DNA of 64,000 bases from Arachidicoccus terrestris (GCF_020042345.1 NZ_CP083387.1:1426001-1490000); one strand, 5' to 3'; numbered from the stretch's first letter, positions 35,155 through 45,364 are shown. Notes: generated from the letters alone by a model not told the origin. Translations and numbers: made by a program.

Positions 35155-36669
35155 CTATTGCCAGCCCTCATTTTGTTCAATATTATTTAATTGAATTTCA
35201 TTGAGCGGAATAGGAAACAGCATTTTATAGTCCTGGATATCATATGAAGACGCAGGCAGCCATTTCTGATAAGATTTTTGCTCAGAACCGTTGGCCGTCA
35301 TCGCCGCTTTTGCTTCTCCTGTTCTCAACAGCTGATACCATCGATGATTTTCAAAAGCATTCTCAACACGCTGTTCATGATAAACGGCTTTGCGGAAATC
35401 AGCCTGACTTAACCCTTTTTCCAAAGCCGGTAGCCCTGCTCTTTTGCGTACCAGATTTACATTCTCATAGGCTTGACCATTCGGACCCAACTGCTCGTTA
35501 ATGGCTTCCGCCTTCCAAAGTAACACCTGAGCATATCGATATACATAAAAATCATTATCCTGTTTACCTGAAACAATGGGTTTAGAAGCATATTTATTAA
35601 TAAAAGGAACAGAATCATGCTGTGCTTCTGCATAACCTTTATCTATATTCAACTTATCCACGAACCAGGCAATAGAGGCCGCCTTGCGTAAGTCACCTGC
35701 CTCATAGGCGCTGATCATGTTCCGGGTCGGGATATTGCGGCCGGCACCGCTGTTGGGGTCAAAAGAACCGATTGTCTTAAACCCGGAATATAAAGGGGCA
35801 AAAGTATAAAGATAGTTGCTGGCTTCGCCCTCAATGGCATTGCTATACTGGATCTCAAAAATGGATTCTACATTATTCTTACCGCTGGGTTGATACAAAC
35901 CTGCATAAGAGGGCAACAGAGCATAACCCGATACCTTATCAAATGCGTCAATCGATAGCTGATATTGTTTTCTGGTCAGATATACCTCCCCAAGTAACGA
36001 ATAGGCTGCCCCCCGGGTGGCTCTTCCCAAATCTGAGGATGGCCAGGATTGCGGAAGATCTTTAGCGGCCTCAGTAGCGTCCGCTATGATCTGCCGATAG
36101 ACCGAATCCACAGAGACCTTGGTATTGTATGCCTTAGCGGGATCATCCAACTGCCTGAGGACCAGCGGAACACTTCCCCAAAGTCTTACCAAATGAAAGT
36201 AGAACAAACTTCTTAAGAAAACTGCCTGCCCATAAATTTCCGCCTTCTGGTCATCACTGGCATAGGTCACATCATCGATATGTGCAATGACACCATTACA
36301 CTGAGCGATTGAATTGTAGATAGATGTCCAGATAGTTTCAAGATAATTATTGTCTGTTGTTACCTGAAAATAGTCTAGATTTTCAAGTTGCAGGGAGCCA
36401 CGATCTTCATTATTATATTCAAAGGTGGTGTTATCGGAGCGCATCTCTGTCATTGCCCAGAGATTCCCGTCTGCATTATATAGGTTCTGCAGGCCAGCGT
36501 ATCCACCGTTCAGAACTTCTTTCAGCTGTGTTACATTCTTAAAAAAAGTTGTAGAGGAAGCAAAGTCCTGTGGTTGCTGATCCAAAAATTTATTGCATCC
36601 GCAGGCAGTAATCGCTATATAAAATAAACCGATCAGATATTTATATTTCATAGTATTTCTTTTAATCAA
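35155..36669 (-). CDS. SusD/RagB-type outer-membrane lipoprotein
   Basis: A 504-residue glycan-binding lipoprotein. The signal region MKYKYLIGLFYIAITACGCNKFLD gives a lipid-attachment cysteine, and the start may be the second Met at 36651. SusD hallmarks are LDQQPQDF, a TPR-like N-terminal half (AQCNGVIAHIDDV, RSLFYFHLVRLWG), and the C-terminal VLLWKAEAINEQLG and FPIPLNEIQLN. It caps the SusC channel and binds the substrate outside the cell. It follows susC by 40 bp. Confidence 0.92.
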   Translation of the reverse strand: MIKRNTMKYKYLIGLFYIAITACGCNKFLDQQPQDFASSTTFFKNVTQLKEVLNGGYAGLQNLYNADGNLWAMTEMRSDNTTFEYNNEDRGSLQLENLDYFQVTTDNNYLETIWTSIYNSIAQCNGVIAHIDDVTYASDDQKAEIYGQAVFLRSLFYFHLVRLWGSVPLVLRQLDDPAKAYNTKVSVDSVYRQIIADATEAAKDLPQSWPSSDLGRATRGAAYSLLGEVYLTRKQYQLSIDAFDKVSGYALLPSYAGLYQPSGKNNVESIFEIQYSNAIEGEASNYLYTFAPLYSGFKTIGSFDPNSGAGRNIPTRNMISAYEAGDLRKAASIAWFVDKLNIDKGYAEAQHDSVPFINKYASKPIVSGKQDNDFYVYRYAQVLLWKAEAINEQLGPNGQAYENVNLVRKRAGLPALEKGLSQADFRKAVYHEQRVENAFENHRWYQLLRTGEAKAAMTANGSEQKSYQKWLPASSYDIQDYKMLFPIPLNEIQLNNIEQNEGWQ

Positions 36670-36709
36670 TGATAATTATGTCATTCTATACCGTCTACAT
36701 CCTTCCGCA

Positions 36710-39700
36710 TCAATAGCTGAGCTTAACACCCAATACGAATGTCCTGGGAACAGGATAATTCGTATAATCGACTCCCGGTGTCAAGGCAGTTCCATAGCCG
36801 TTTGCACCTGTGTAGTTTGAAACAGCTGGATTGCCGGGATAATTGGTAATAATGAATGCATTTTGAATACTGCCGTAAACCTGTACACTATTGAACAGCC
36901 CTTTGGCAAATCTTTCGGGTAAGTTATAGGACAATGATATGTTGCGGCACCAGAGATAAGAAGCCTTATAAATGGCCCATGAGTTAATATCCCTAAACAT
37001 TACTCTTCCCAGGCTGGCACCTGCAGTGGTGGGCACTTTTCCGCTTCCGGGGTTATCTTCTGACCGCCAGCGATCAATCACATCTGTCGGAACATTAAAA
37101 ATACCATCAATATTGTGCAATGAGGCGTAGTTTCCCTTATAACGGTCCGCTCCATAGGATCCCGAGAATACAAAGTTCAGGCTGAGCCTTTTGTAGGTCA
37201 TATTATTGGAGAAACCATAATTAAATTTCGGATAAGGATTACCAATGATCGTAAAATCAGCAACTGGTGTTATCTCACCATCTCCATTCGCATCCAGCAT
37301 CTTCAGATTTCCGGGAATCGCATCAGGAAAAGCAGGATTACCTGCTACGTCTTCGGCATTTCGATAAAGGCCTAACACTTTATAACCAAATAACATTCCG
37401 ACCGGCAGGCCAATCCTGGTAATATTGGTCGGATGCCCTTCCATATTGCTGGCACTTTGTATCTCTGATTCATTCGGTCCCAGTTCAAGTGTTTTATTTC
37501 GGTTTAAAGTAAAATTAAAATTGGAAGTCCAGTTAAAATCCTTGGTAGCCATATTCACCGTATTCAAAGACAGTTCAAAACCTTTGTTCTGCACTTTTCC
37601 CACATTTGCAATGGTTGACGTAAAACCGGAAGAGTTCGGAATATTCAGATTTAAAAGCAGACTTTTTGTTCTGGACTGGTAAAAATCCGCAGTAAAGGTT
37701 ATTTTATTGTTCAGTAGACCAATGTCCAACCCCAGGTTAACCTCAGCGGTCCTTTCCCAGGCCAGATCCTGATTGCTGATAGAACTAATCACGCGACCAC
37801 TGGCCAGAGAGCCGCCAAAGACATAATTGCTGGAATTAAGCTGACTTAAATAAGTAAAATTACCAATCTGATCATTGCCTGTAATCCCATATGAGGCACG
37901 TATTTTAAATTGGTTTAATGCCGAGCTCCTGCTTCGCATCCAAGGCTCTCTGGCGATATCCCAGCCTAGCGCAAAGGACGGAAAAGTACCCCATCTGTTA
38001 TTCTGTCCAAACCTTGAGGAACCATCTCTTCTGACGGTGGCTGTCAGCAGGTATTTATCCTGATAAGCATAATTGACCCTGCCAAGATAAGATGCAAGTG
38101 CCCAACTGCCGGCATAGGTACCTCCGGTGATCAAAGCAGCAGCGTTAAGTGTCTTAATCGCATCATCAGGGTATTCAGAGCCATTAAATGCCGCCGAGTT
38201 ATCGCTTTGCTTCTGTTCGGAGAACACCCCCAGAACCGTAAGCGCATGCCCGCCTTCGAAGGTTTTCTTAAACGTGAGGCTATTTTCATTGGCCCAGTTA
38301 AGATAATGGCGTTCGCCATAAGAGCCTGATGGTATATGTGGAGGCGGGTTATTTGTGCTTCCCAGGATAGATGGGGTAAAGTTTTTCTGGTTTTGATAGT
38401 CAAGATCCACATTAAAGGTTGACTTAAAGGTCAGTGCAGGCAGGATCTCGTAATTAATATAGGTACTTGTTAAGAGATGCGTCTCCGTTTGTCGATGCAC
38501 AGACTCTTTCAGTACCATAACAGGATTAGGTTGATTCCAGGTCCCGGCAGTCCCGATCATTGCATTATATGTTCCGTCTTCATTATAAATGGCAGGAATT
38601 GGATTCGCTACTTCCCATGCACCAAAAGCGTCACCTCTTTCATTCCCTCCTGTAACGCCATTATGCCCATAGGAATAAGTCGGAGATAAGTTTAATCCGA
38701 CAGTGATTTTCTTACCGATCAGGCCCGTCATATTAAAACGCAGAAAAAACTTGCTGTAATCGGTAGCCAACACCACGCCTTGCTGATTCAAATATCCGCC
38801 CGATGCATATATCTTGAAATTTTTCGAGCCTCCACTCAGACTAAAGTTGATGTTGGTCATTGGCGCTACCCTGGTTATCGCGTCAAACCAATCAGTTCCT
38901 TTGCCTAGTGCTTCCGGATGCTGATAGATTTCGGGAATAGGCGTTTTCGTCCCATTCAGGACATCATTATCTTCTATAATCTCCTTTTGAAACAGTGCGA
39001 ACTGGGAGGCATTCATCATACTCGGCACTTCTTTTCCCGGTATTTTCTGCCATCCGGTATAGGCATCCATATTAAACCTGAGCTTACCTGAAACACCTTG
39101 TTTGGTGGTAATAATTACGACACCATTCGCTCCCCTCGATCCATAGATAGCAGTTCCGGAAGCATCCTTCAGGACAGATATAGAAGCAATATCTCCGGGC
39201 GGGATATCGTTAAGTGGATTGGAAATCTGTACTCCGCCGGAGCTACCGGAGGGCAGAGGAAACCCGTCGACCACATATAGAGGCGTGCTGCCCGCTCCAA
39301 TGGCACCGACACCCCTGATTTGTACTTCTGGCCCTCCTCCAGGAATTCCATTTGTAAAATTAACCTGAACCCCAGGAATCTGGCCGGCCAATGCCTCATT
39401 GGCCCCCACAATGGGCTGTTTGGTCACAGTCTCCATATCAACAACCCCAACCGACCCGGTAACATCTTGCTTGCGCTGTGAGCCGTACCCAACAACTACT
39501 ACCTGATCCAATGCACCTTTGCCAGTAGCCGGTTGCAAGAAAATCTTTATGGGCGATGCAACAACCTCTGCTGCCGCCTGATCATAGCCAACACTGCTAA
39601 TCAGTAATTGCGCACCAGGCATCGCTTTAATGGAAAACTGACCATTGCTGGCTGTAACGGTTCCTTGAGGAGAGCCTTTTATCCGTATTGTTGCGCCGGG

Positions 39701-39847
39701 CAGCGGGGTGCTATCTATGGCGGACAATACCGTTCCATGAGCGGTAATTTCTTGCTGTGAATAGCCCTGTAATACAGGAAGCAATAGCGTTACAGCGACG
39801 ATACCGTTGCGTAGGTGTGGAAACCAACGTTTTTGCCTTTTCATCAT
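36710..39847 (-). CDS. SusC/RagA-type TonB-dependent transporter
   Basis: A 1045-residue outer-membrane importer. After a signal peptide comes a carboxypeptidase-regulatory-like domain (about 35-105, DSTPLPGATIRIKGSPQGT). Then follow the TonB-box-like region (ALDQVVVVGYGSQRKQDVTG) and the plug (QIPGVQVNFTNGIPGG, VLKDASGTAIYGSRGANGVVIITTK). It ends with a long barrel. It has no N-terminal secretin (STN) domain, so regulation probably does not use an anti-sigma partner. With the SusD gene it takes up rhamnose-containing oligosaccharides; the substrate is inferred from the GH78 neighbour. Confidence 0.94.
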   Translation of the reverse strand: MMKRQKRWFPHLRNGIVAVTLLLPVLQGYSQQEITAHGTVLSAIDSTPLPGATIRIKGSPQGTVTASNGQFSIKAMPGAQLLISSVGYDQAAAEVVASPIKIFLQPATGKGALDQVVVVGYGSQRKQDVTGSVGVVDMETVTKQPIVGANEALAGQIPGVQVNFTNGIPGGGPEVQIRGVGAIGAGSTPLYVVDGFPLPSGSSGGVQISNPLNDIPPGDIASISVLKDASGTAIYGSRGANGVVIITTKQGVSGKLRFNMDAYTGWQKIPGKEVPSMMNASQFALFQKEIIEDNDVLNGTKTPIPEIYQHPEALGKGTDWFDAITRVAPMTNINFSLSGGSKNFKIYASGGYLNQQGVVLATDYSKFFLRFNMTGLIGKKITVGLNLSPTYSYGHNGVTGGNERGDAFGAWEVANPIPAIYNEDGTYNAMIGTAGTWNQPNPVMVLKESVHRQTETHLLTSTYINYEILPALTFKSTFNVDLDYQNQKNFTPSILGSTNNPPPHIPSGSYGERHYLNWANENSLTFKKTFEGGHALTVLGVFSEQKQSDNSAAFNGSEYPDDAIKTLNAAALITGGTYAGSWALASYLGRVNYAYQDKYLLTATVRRDGSSRFGQNNRWGTFPSFALGWDIAREPWMRSRSSALNQFKIRASYGITGNDQIGNFTYLSQLNSSNYVFGGSLASGRVISSISNQDLAWERTAEVNLGLDIGLLNNKITFTADFYQSRTKSLLLNLNIPNSSGFTSTIANVGKVQNKGFELSLNTVNMATKDFNWTSNFNFTLNRNKTLELGPNESEIQSASNMEGHPTNITRIGLPVGMLFGYKVLGLYRNAEDVAGNPAFPDAIPGNLKMLDANGDGEITPVADFTIIGNPYPKFNYGFSNNMTYKRLSLNFVFSGSYGADRYKGNYASLHNIDGIFNVPTDVIDRWRSEDNPGSGKVPTTAGASLGRVMFRDINSWAIYKASYLWCRNISLSYNLPERFAKGLFNSVQVYGSIQNAFIITNYPGNPAVSNYTGANGYGTALTPGVDYTNYPVPRTFVLGVKLSY

Positions 39848-40372
39848 GAGATATTATTTTGGAAGGTTAAATATTAAAAAATAAGGGTTCCCCCAGGTCT
39901 ATCCGTTGCAATAGCCAGCTGAAGGCATGAAATGTCATCCTCCTAATAATCATTTTACAGAATGTATTTGCGCTTAGGGCTTGTCGTCAATATAAAATGA
40001 CAAATGATCCAAGTTGTTAATCATTCATTTTTTATATTTAGGTTAATCAATAAAATATTCTGCTATTTAGGCGCTTCCTGACAATCTGCTCCACACAACC
40101 TAAATAACATTTGTATGCAATTTATCGCATTCCAATAAGTTAACTATCCCCTACTGTATTCAAACACCTACCCGGCTCCGGATTTCCATAACACTTCATT
40201 TTAATTGCGGCCCGGCTTCATCCGTCTATAAAAAACTACCCGACCAGACATCGAACACAGCGACCATCTTTCAATACATATAACTATTGTCGGCTGCATA
40301 AGCCGATCAGGCCATTGCGGCTCCCATTTTGTTCATAGCGTTTACGTATCTTTAAACTATTATAGAAAACAT
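39848..40372. promoter_or_regulatory. Divergent control region between susC and the GntR-type regulator
   Basis: A 525-bp non-coding, AT-rich stretch. For the regulator, TTTTG (40327-40331) and TATCTTTA (40347-40354) form a partial promoter, but the spacing is short. AATGAT (40003-40008) and ATCATT (40020-40025) form an inverted repeat with an 11-nt spacer that could be an operator. I could not identify an exact promoter for susC. No coding sequence is evident. Confidence 0.35.
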
Positions 40373-41413
40373 ATGGACATGACGCTATCCGAGAACATCT
40401 ATTCGTTCATTGAATTTGATGATTATGCAATAACTCCTAAGTATCTGCAATTATGTAATTCCATCATAAAGGCGGTTGAAGACGGTAAGATTACCAAAGA
40501 ATATCTATTGCCCTCAATTAATAATTTTAGTTATGAGCTGGAGATAGGGCGCAATACGGTCGAAAAAGCCTACAAACACCTTAAAAAACGCGGATTCATA
40601 AAGTCGGTTCCAGGCAAAGGTTATTTTATCAGTGACTTACAAATGGAGAAGTCCATCCGGGTGTGTCTGATCTTCAATAAACTAAGTGTCCACAAAAAAA
40701 TCATCTATGATGCCTTTACCAAAGCACTTGGTGTAAATGCCATGGTCGACTTCTATATATACAACAACGACTTCTCGTTATTCAAACGTCTGTTGTCCCG
40801 CAGAAAAGACAATTACTCTCACTTTGTTATTATTCCGCATTTTCTGGAAGGTGGCGAACACGCAAATGAGATCATCAATACAATTCCTAAAGAGAAATTA
40901 ATTTTAATGAGCCACCTCGTTGAGGGCGTTGACGGTAGTTACGGCGCGGTCATCGAAGAGTTTGAAAAAGAAATCTATCATGCCCTCACCGATGCATTGC
41001 CCCGTCTTGAAAAATACAAATCTATCCATATCATCTTTCCTGAAAACACATATCATCCTGAAGCAATATTAGATGGCTTCGTCCGATTTTGTCGGGACAA
41101 TCATTTTAACCATCATATCATCAGAAATATCGACATAGCCCCCATACAGCGCAGCACGGTTTATATCAGCCTTATGGAAGATGACTTGGTGGTGCTGGTC
41201 AAAAAAGTGCTTGAATCGGGCTATACGGTTGGTGCTGAGATCGGCATCATATCTTACAATGAAACCCCTATCAAGCAAATTATTCTTAATGGTATCACCA
41301 CGATTTCCGCGGACTTTAAATTTATGGGAGAGGCGGCGGCCAAATATGTCAAAGAGGGTATCAGGGAGCATCTTGCTGTGCCTTTTTATCTGACTTTAAG
41401 GAACTCACTTTAG
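40373..41413 (+). CDS. GntR-type regulator with LacI-like sugar-sensing domain
   Basis: A 346-residue regulator. Residues about 8-85 form the GntR winged helix (YSFIEFDDYAITPKYLQLCNSIIKAVEDG, EIGRNTVEKAYKHLKKRGFIKSVPGKGYFI). Residues about 100-346 match the periplasmic-binding-like effector domain (GYTVGAEIGIISYNETPIKQI is a recognition stretch). It is divergent from susC and very likely controls the SusCD-rhamnosidase locus in response to rhamnose or a derivative. The effector is inference. Confidence 0.85.
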   Translation: MDMTLSENIYSFIEFDDYAITPKYLQLCNSIIKAVEDGKITKEYLLPSINNFSYELEIGRNTVEKAYKHLKKRGFIKSVPGKGYFISDLQMEKSIRVCLIFNKLSVHKKIIYDAFTKALGVNAMVDFYIYNNDFSLFKRLLSRRKDNYSHFVIIPHFLEGGEHANEIINTIPKEKLILMSHLVEGVDGSYGAVIEEFEKEIYHALTDALPRLEKYKSIHIIFPENTYHPEAILDGFVRFCRDNHFNHHIIRNIDIAPIQRSTVYISLMEDDLVVLVKKVLESGYTVGAEIGIISYNETPIKQIILNGITTISADFKFMGEAAAKYVKEGIREHLAVPFYLTLRNSL

Positions 41414-41655
41414 CGTGATCCTGGGTAAAAAATCCGGAAATCAAAAGGCGCCAAAAGGGCATAGACCTTGATGTCGGGGTTATAAAAAGGCACGGTCTGT
41501 ATGCTAAATCGCCTGGTTGATGGAATTTATCAAAAATTACTTAACTTTAGGATAGTAACCGTTTTGACATAAACAGCGATCTGCCCGGCATGGTCATCAT
41601 TTCGTTTTCAGACCGGGGCTGTCGTTCACAACTTTAACCTTTAAATGATTTGCAG

Positions 41656-42210
41656 ATGAAAACGGACAGACTTTCTCCGGCAATGAACCAGGCGTTAAAT
41701 CAACAATTGACCATTGAAGCAGAAGCGGCACAGACCTATCTTTCCTATGCCGCCTGGGCGGATGATCAGGGTTACGCCGGTATCAGCAATTTCTTATTCA
41801 GGCATGCACATGAGGAAAGAAATCATATGATGAAATTTCTTCGCTATATTTTGGACAGAGGTTCAAAAGTAACTATTCAGGCGGTGTCCGCCCCAGGGGC
41901 AGATCCCACAAGTATACAAGATTGCTTTAATAAAGTTTTTCAGCAGGAAGTAAGCAATTCTGAATCGATCCATAGAATCGTTAAGCAGAGCTTCGAAGAG
42001 CAGGACTGGGCTACCTGGAACTTTTTACAATGGTTTGTAAAAGAACAGGTAGAAGAAGAGACCCTTGCACTTAATCTGCTGGATAAGATAAAAATTGCCG
42101 GTGGCGAAGGGGCCGCAGATGAAGCACTACTGGAACTCAATGCCGAATTAGGCAAAATGCCGGATGAGGCGCATAATGCCAGCAGTGCTACGGAACAACA
42201 TCCGTCATAG
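41656..42210 (+). CDS. ftnA: Ferritin
   Basis: A 184-residue iron-storage protein of the non-haem ferritin family. The ferroxidase residues are seen in TIEAEAAQTYLSYAAWADDQGY, HAHEERNHMMKFLRYILDRG and VKEQVEEETLALNLLDKI. The C-terminus, after about residue 165, is an unrelated Ala/Glu tail. The start is the ATG at 41656; the frame is open three codons further only via TTG. It would oxidise and store Fe(II). Confidence 0.92.
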   Translation: MKTDRLSPAMNQALNQQLTIEAEAAQTYLSYAAWADDQGYAGISNFLFRHAHEERNHMMKFLRYILDRGSKVTIQAVSAPGADPTSIQDCFNKVFQQEVSNSESIHRIVKQSFEEQDWATWNFLQWFVKEQVEEETLALNLLDKIKIAGGEGAADEALLELNAELGKMPDEAHNASSATEQHPS

Positions 42211-42317
42211 TCCCGGACGTACTGCGGCTAGATCATGTGTAAGGTCAGTTTCAGTGTTTAAAATATCCTGATACTTACCAATGGATATACTATTTCTTAT
42301 TAATAACTGAAGTGTAG

Positions 42318-43268
42318 ATGGCTAAACCGGATGACGACTTTACCTTTCTGGAATCTCTGGATGCAGAATATGATAACGAACCTGACCATCCGGGTTGGCG
42401 TCAGCGTGTCTATAATATCATCTTTAAATCCGATACACGGAAAGGCAAGGTATTTGACATCATTTTGGTGCTTTTTATTCTTACCAATATCGGCGTGTTG
42501 CTCCTGGAGTCCATCGAAACCTTCAGTGTCAGGTACGGCTCTTTATTTAAAATATTAGATAAAATATATCTGGTATTTTTTACCCTGGAAGTCTTACTCA
42601 GGATAATTTGCGTTAAATGGCCCGGGCGCTATATTTTTAGTTTTTATGGCTTAATAGACTTACTCTCGATCATCCCGTCTTATCTCGAATATTTCTTCCC
42701 TTCGACACATGTGCTGATGATGATCCGTGCCTTTAGACTACTCAGGGTATTCAGGATCTTTAAATTGGTTAAGTTTTTAAATGAGAGTAAGCGTTTACTC
42801 TTTGCTATGATCCGCTCTTTGAGAAAGATAGTCATCTTCCTGTTTTTTGTATTACTGCTGACCATCTTCTTAGGTGCAATCATGTACGTACTGGAGTCCG
42901 CCAAAAACCCACAGTTTTCAAGCATTCCACAAAGTATTTACTGGGCTATTGTAACAATTACTACGGTAGGGTATGGAGATGTCGCCCCGATTACACCGGC
43001 GGGCAAAATTGTATCTTCCCTTATTATGATCCTCGGCTATGCAATTATCGCCGTACCTACAGGAATTCTTTCCACCTCCATGATGCGGGAACAATGGAAG
43101 CGTTTACCGCAGTACGCGTTACTTCCCTGCCCCAAATGCGGCGAAAAAGGCCACGAAACGGATGCTGCTTTCTGTAAAAACTGTGGTGCCGCATTATACC
43201 CGGATACGGATAAAGGCCATAGCTCCGATCAGACGGGGACGGCTGTGAACGATGCCTCAACATTGTAA
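42318..43268 (+). CDS. Voltage-gated-type potassium channel with C-terminal zinc ribbon
   Basis: A 316-residue six-helix ion channel. The first helix is KGKVFDIILVLFILTNIGVLL, the S4-like arginine helix is RAFRLLRVFRIFKLVKFL, and the selectivity filter is TITTVGYGD. After S6 comes a cytoplasmic zinc-ribbon-like CPKCGEKGHETDAAFCKNC (CxxC-12-CxxC), at about residues 274-292. It would conduct K+ across the inner membrane. The filter makes K+ selectivity secure; gating is inferred from S4. Confidence 0.9.
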   Translation: MAKPDDDFTFLESLDAEYDNEPDHPGWRQRVYNIIFKSDTRKGKVFDIILVLFILTNIGVLLLESIETFSVRYGSLFKILDKIYLVFFTLEVLLRIICVKWPGRYIFSFYGLIDLLSIIPSYLEYFFPSTHVLMMIRAFRLLRVFRIFKLVKFLNESKRLLFAMIRSLRKIVIFLFFVLLLTIFLGAIMYVLESAKNPQFSSIPQSIYWAIVTITTVGYGDVAPITPAGKIVSSLIMILGYAIIAVPTGILSTSMMREQWKRLPQYALLPCPKCGEKGHETDAAFCKNCGAALYPDTDKGHSSDQTGTAVNDASTL

Positions 43269-43308
43269 CAAGAGCGTTTGAGCGATATACAGATACGACC
43301 GACGCGGC

Positions 43309-45162
43309 TTATTTACTGTTATCACGTATGGTTGCTCTCTTTCTTCCTTGTATCGATTGATCGATCGCCTTATTGATCACATCTTGTATCCTGCTTCTGG
43401 TTTTCAGTCTATAGATTTCGGTGCTGCGTACAGGATTTACGCGATTGGACAAAAAGATATACACTAAGTCGCGGTCTTCATCCACCCAGATGCAGGTACC
43501 TGTATAACCGGTATGTCCAAATGTATTGAGCGACGCGAGTCTGGAGGGGTATTCTTTAGATCTGTCCGGATCTGCCCTGTCAAAACCATATCCTCTTCTG
43601 CTTACTTTGGATTCATTCTTCGTAAAAGTAGTAACCGTCTGTGGCTGAAAATATCTTTGCCCACCATAATATCCCTTGTTTAATAACATCTGGTAATAAG
43701 CTGCCAGGTCAGTAGCACACGAGAACAATCCGGCGTGACCGGCAACACCTCCTTTAAGGGCCGCTCCTTCATCGTGTACATATCCAACCAGTAAAGTTTT
43801 ACGGAAGGTCTTATCATCTTCTGTAGGGACGATTCTTCTGTCATCAAACTTATAATATGGCAAGTACCCGGTACTATGCATGCCCAGAGGTTTGTAAAAA
43901 TTACGATCTGCATATACATCCAGTGTCGTGTCTGTAATCGATTCTACCACGGCCTGCATCACATACATGCTGATATCACTGTATACATACTTTCCTCTGG
44001 TAACAATGGGCGAATAAAGCATAGTAGGCCACATCAAATCCTTAAAAAAGTTTTTGCGGATAAAATAATGGTCAGCCACCTTAGTAGGAAACGCCCCGCT
44101 GGAATCACGGCGATAATCCCGGTCTGTAATCATCTTGGGGAAATTAATAAAGGGCACAAATCCGGCCTGATGCAACATTACTTCCCAGAGATGAATATTA
44201 TTCATACCCGTCTTTCTGGCCCGGGCGATATAATGACCAATGGTAGAATCGAGCTTGAGTTTTCCTTTTTCAACCAGCTTCATTACCGAAGGAGTCGTTG
44301 CAGTTATCTTTGTCACTGAAGCCATATCAAAAATATCATTCAGCTGTTCGGGCACCTGTTTACTATAGGTATGATAGCCATATGCCTTGTGGAAAAACAC
44401 TTTTCCATTTCTGGCAGCAAGCACTACCATTCCCGGAGTAGCTCTTTTTGAAATAGCCTCCCCCGCTATTTTATCGATCTCTTTTAAAGCAGTACCGGAG
44501 ATCCCCAGCTCTTCAGGGAATGTGTATTTTAAGCGAATGGCACTGGTGAGACTGCCTTTACCAGCCGTCATATCTGGACCTAAGGTCTTTTTCAGCTTAC
44601 CATGCACACCAATACCGCCAAAAACCATTTGCGCAGCCACGCCGGCTGATATGGATTCATTAGAAGGGATATAGAGCACCGGGCATTTAAGAGGATTCAG
44701 GCGCATTTTTAACGGATGACGGATCTGCCCCATGATCACCAAAATTGTCTGTTTGCGCTTAGCGACATCCTGAATATACCGCTGATTCCTGTAGTCACTC
44801 AACCCAGCTGAGGTTGTGGTTATAATGATCGTATTATAGGGTTGTAAATCATCTTCAAGATTAAACAGGTCAGAAGAATCCGCATAGACCTGGGCCGTTA
44901 AACTGGCAACAGGCGCATATAAACGGGCAATACTGTCAAAAAGTGTACTTTGATTACCTGCCAGATGAACGGTTGCTATGGATCGCTGTGATAAATCTTT
45001 TACGGGAAACAGGTCTGGGTAATGCCCTAACAATACGGCGGCATTTTCTACAGAACGCATAGCCGAATAGGCGCTCTTTGCACGGCGAGTCGTTTGTGCG
45101 TGGACATCCAGGATATACAATAGACCTATCAGCAGGCTGACGGCTGCGCATAATCGTTGTTT
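43309..45162 (-). CDS. Serine hydrolase (beta-lactamase family) with GH3-C-like N-terminal region
   Basis: A 617-residue exported protein. From the ATG at 45162 a signal peptide (MKQRLCAAVSLLIGLLYILDVHAQ) leads to a region of about 180 residues that resembles the C-terminal domain of family 3 glycosidases (ENAAVLLGHYPDLFPVKDLSQRSIATVHL). A class C-type beta-lactamase/transpeptidase fold follows: S283-x-x-K286 in FDMASVTKI, YVYSDISMYVMQ, and the FGHTGYTGT motif. In related Bacteroidota proteins the same pair sits behind a GH3 catalytic domain; that domain is absent here. It may be a D-alanyl carboxypeptidase or esterase acting on wall peptides. Confidence 0.8.
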   Translation of the reverse strand, partial: KQRLCAAVSLLIGLLYILDVHAQTTRRAKSAYSAMRSVENAAVLLGHYPDLFPVKDLSQRSIATVHLAGNQSTLFDSIARLYAPVASLTAQVYADSSDLFNLEDDLQPYNTIIITTTSAGLSDYRNQRYIQDVAKRKQTILVIMGQIRHPLKMRLNPLKCPVLYIPSNESISAGVAAQMVFGGIGVHGKLKKTLGPDMTAGKGSLTSAIRLKYTFPEELGISGTALKEIDKIAGEAISKRATPGMVVLAARNGKVFFHKAYGYHTYSKQVPEQLNDIFDMASVTKITATTPSVMKLVEKGKLKLDSTIGHYIARARKTGMNNIHLWEVMLHQAGFVPFINFPKMITDRDYRRDSSGAFPTKVADHYFIRKNFFKDLMWPTMLYSPIVTRGKYVYSDISMYVMQAVVESITDTTLDVYADRNFYKPLGMHSTGYLPYYKFDDRRIVPTEDDKTFRKTLLVGYVHDEGAALKGGVAGHAGLFSCATDLAAYYQMLLNKGYYGGQRYFQPQTVTTFTKNESKVSRRGYGFDRADPDRSKEYPSRLASLNTFGHTGYTGTCIWVDEDRDLVYIFLSNRVNPVRSTEIYRLKTRSRIQDVINKAIDQSIQGRKRATIRDNSK

Positions 45163-45282
45163 CATAAAAAAAGATGTTTGCTTAAAGATATACAATTTTC
45201 AGGAAGCATCTTACAAGGCAAATCGCTTATTTTACAAACAGATATTAGTTTCAGGTTACTCCAGAGGTAAACTCACAAAGAA

Positions 45283-45312
45283 GGCGGCTCTCCCTAAAGA
45301 AGGAAAGCCGCC
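45283..45312 (-). terminator. Probable terminator after tsf
   Basis: GGCGGCT (45283-45289) pairs with AGCCGCC (45306-45312). Read on the minus strand, a T-rich run follows the stem. It is a short stem, about 80 bp downstream of the tsf stop codon. Confidence 0.5.
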
Positions 45313-45364
45313 CTATATTTTCTGTTATGTCTTTTAAAGACACCGCTTGTCTGTCTTGCAAATA

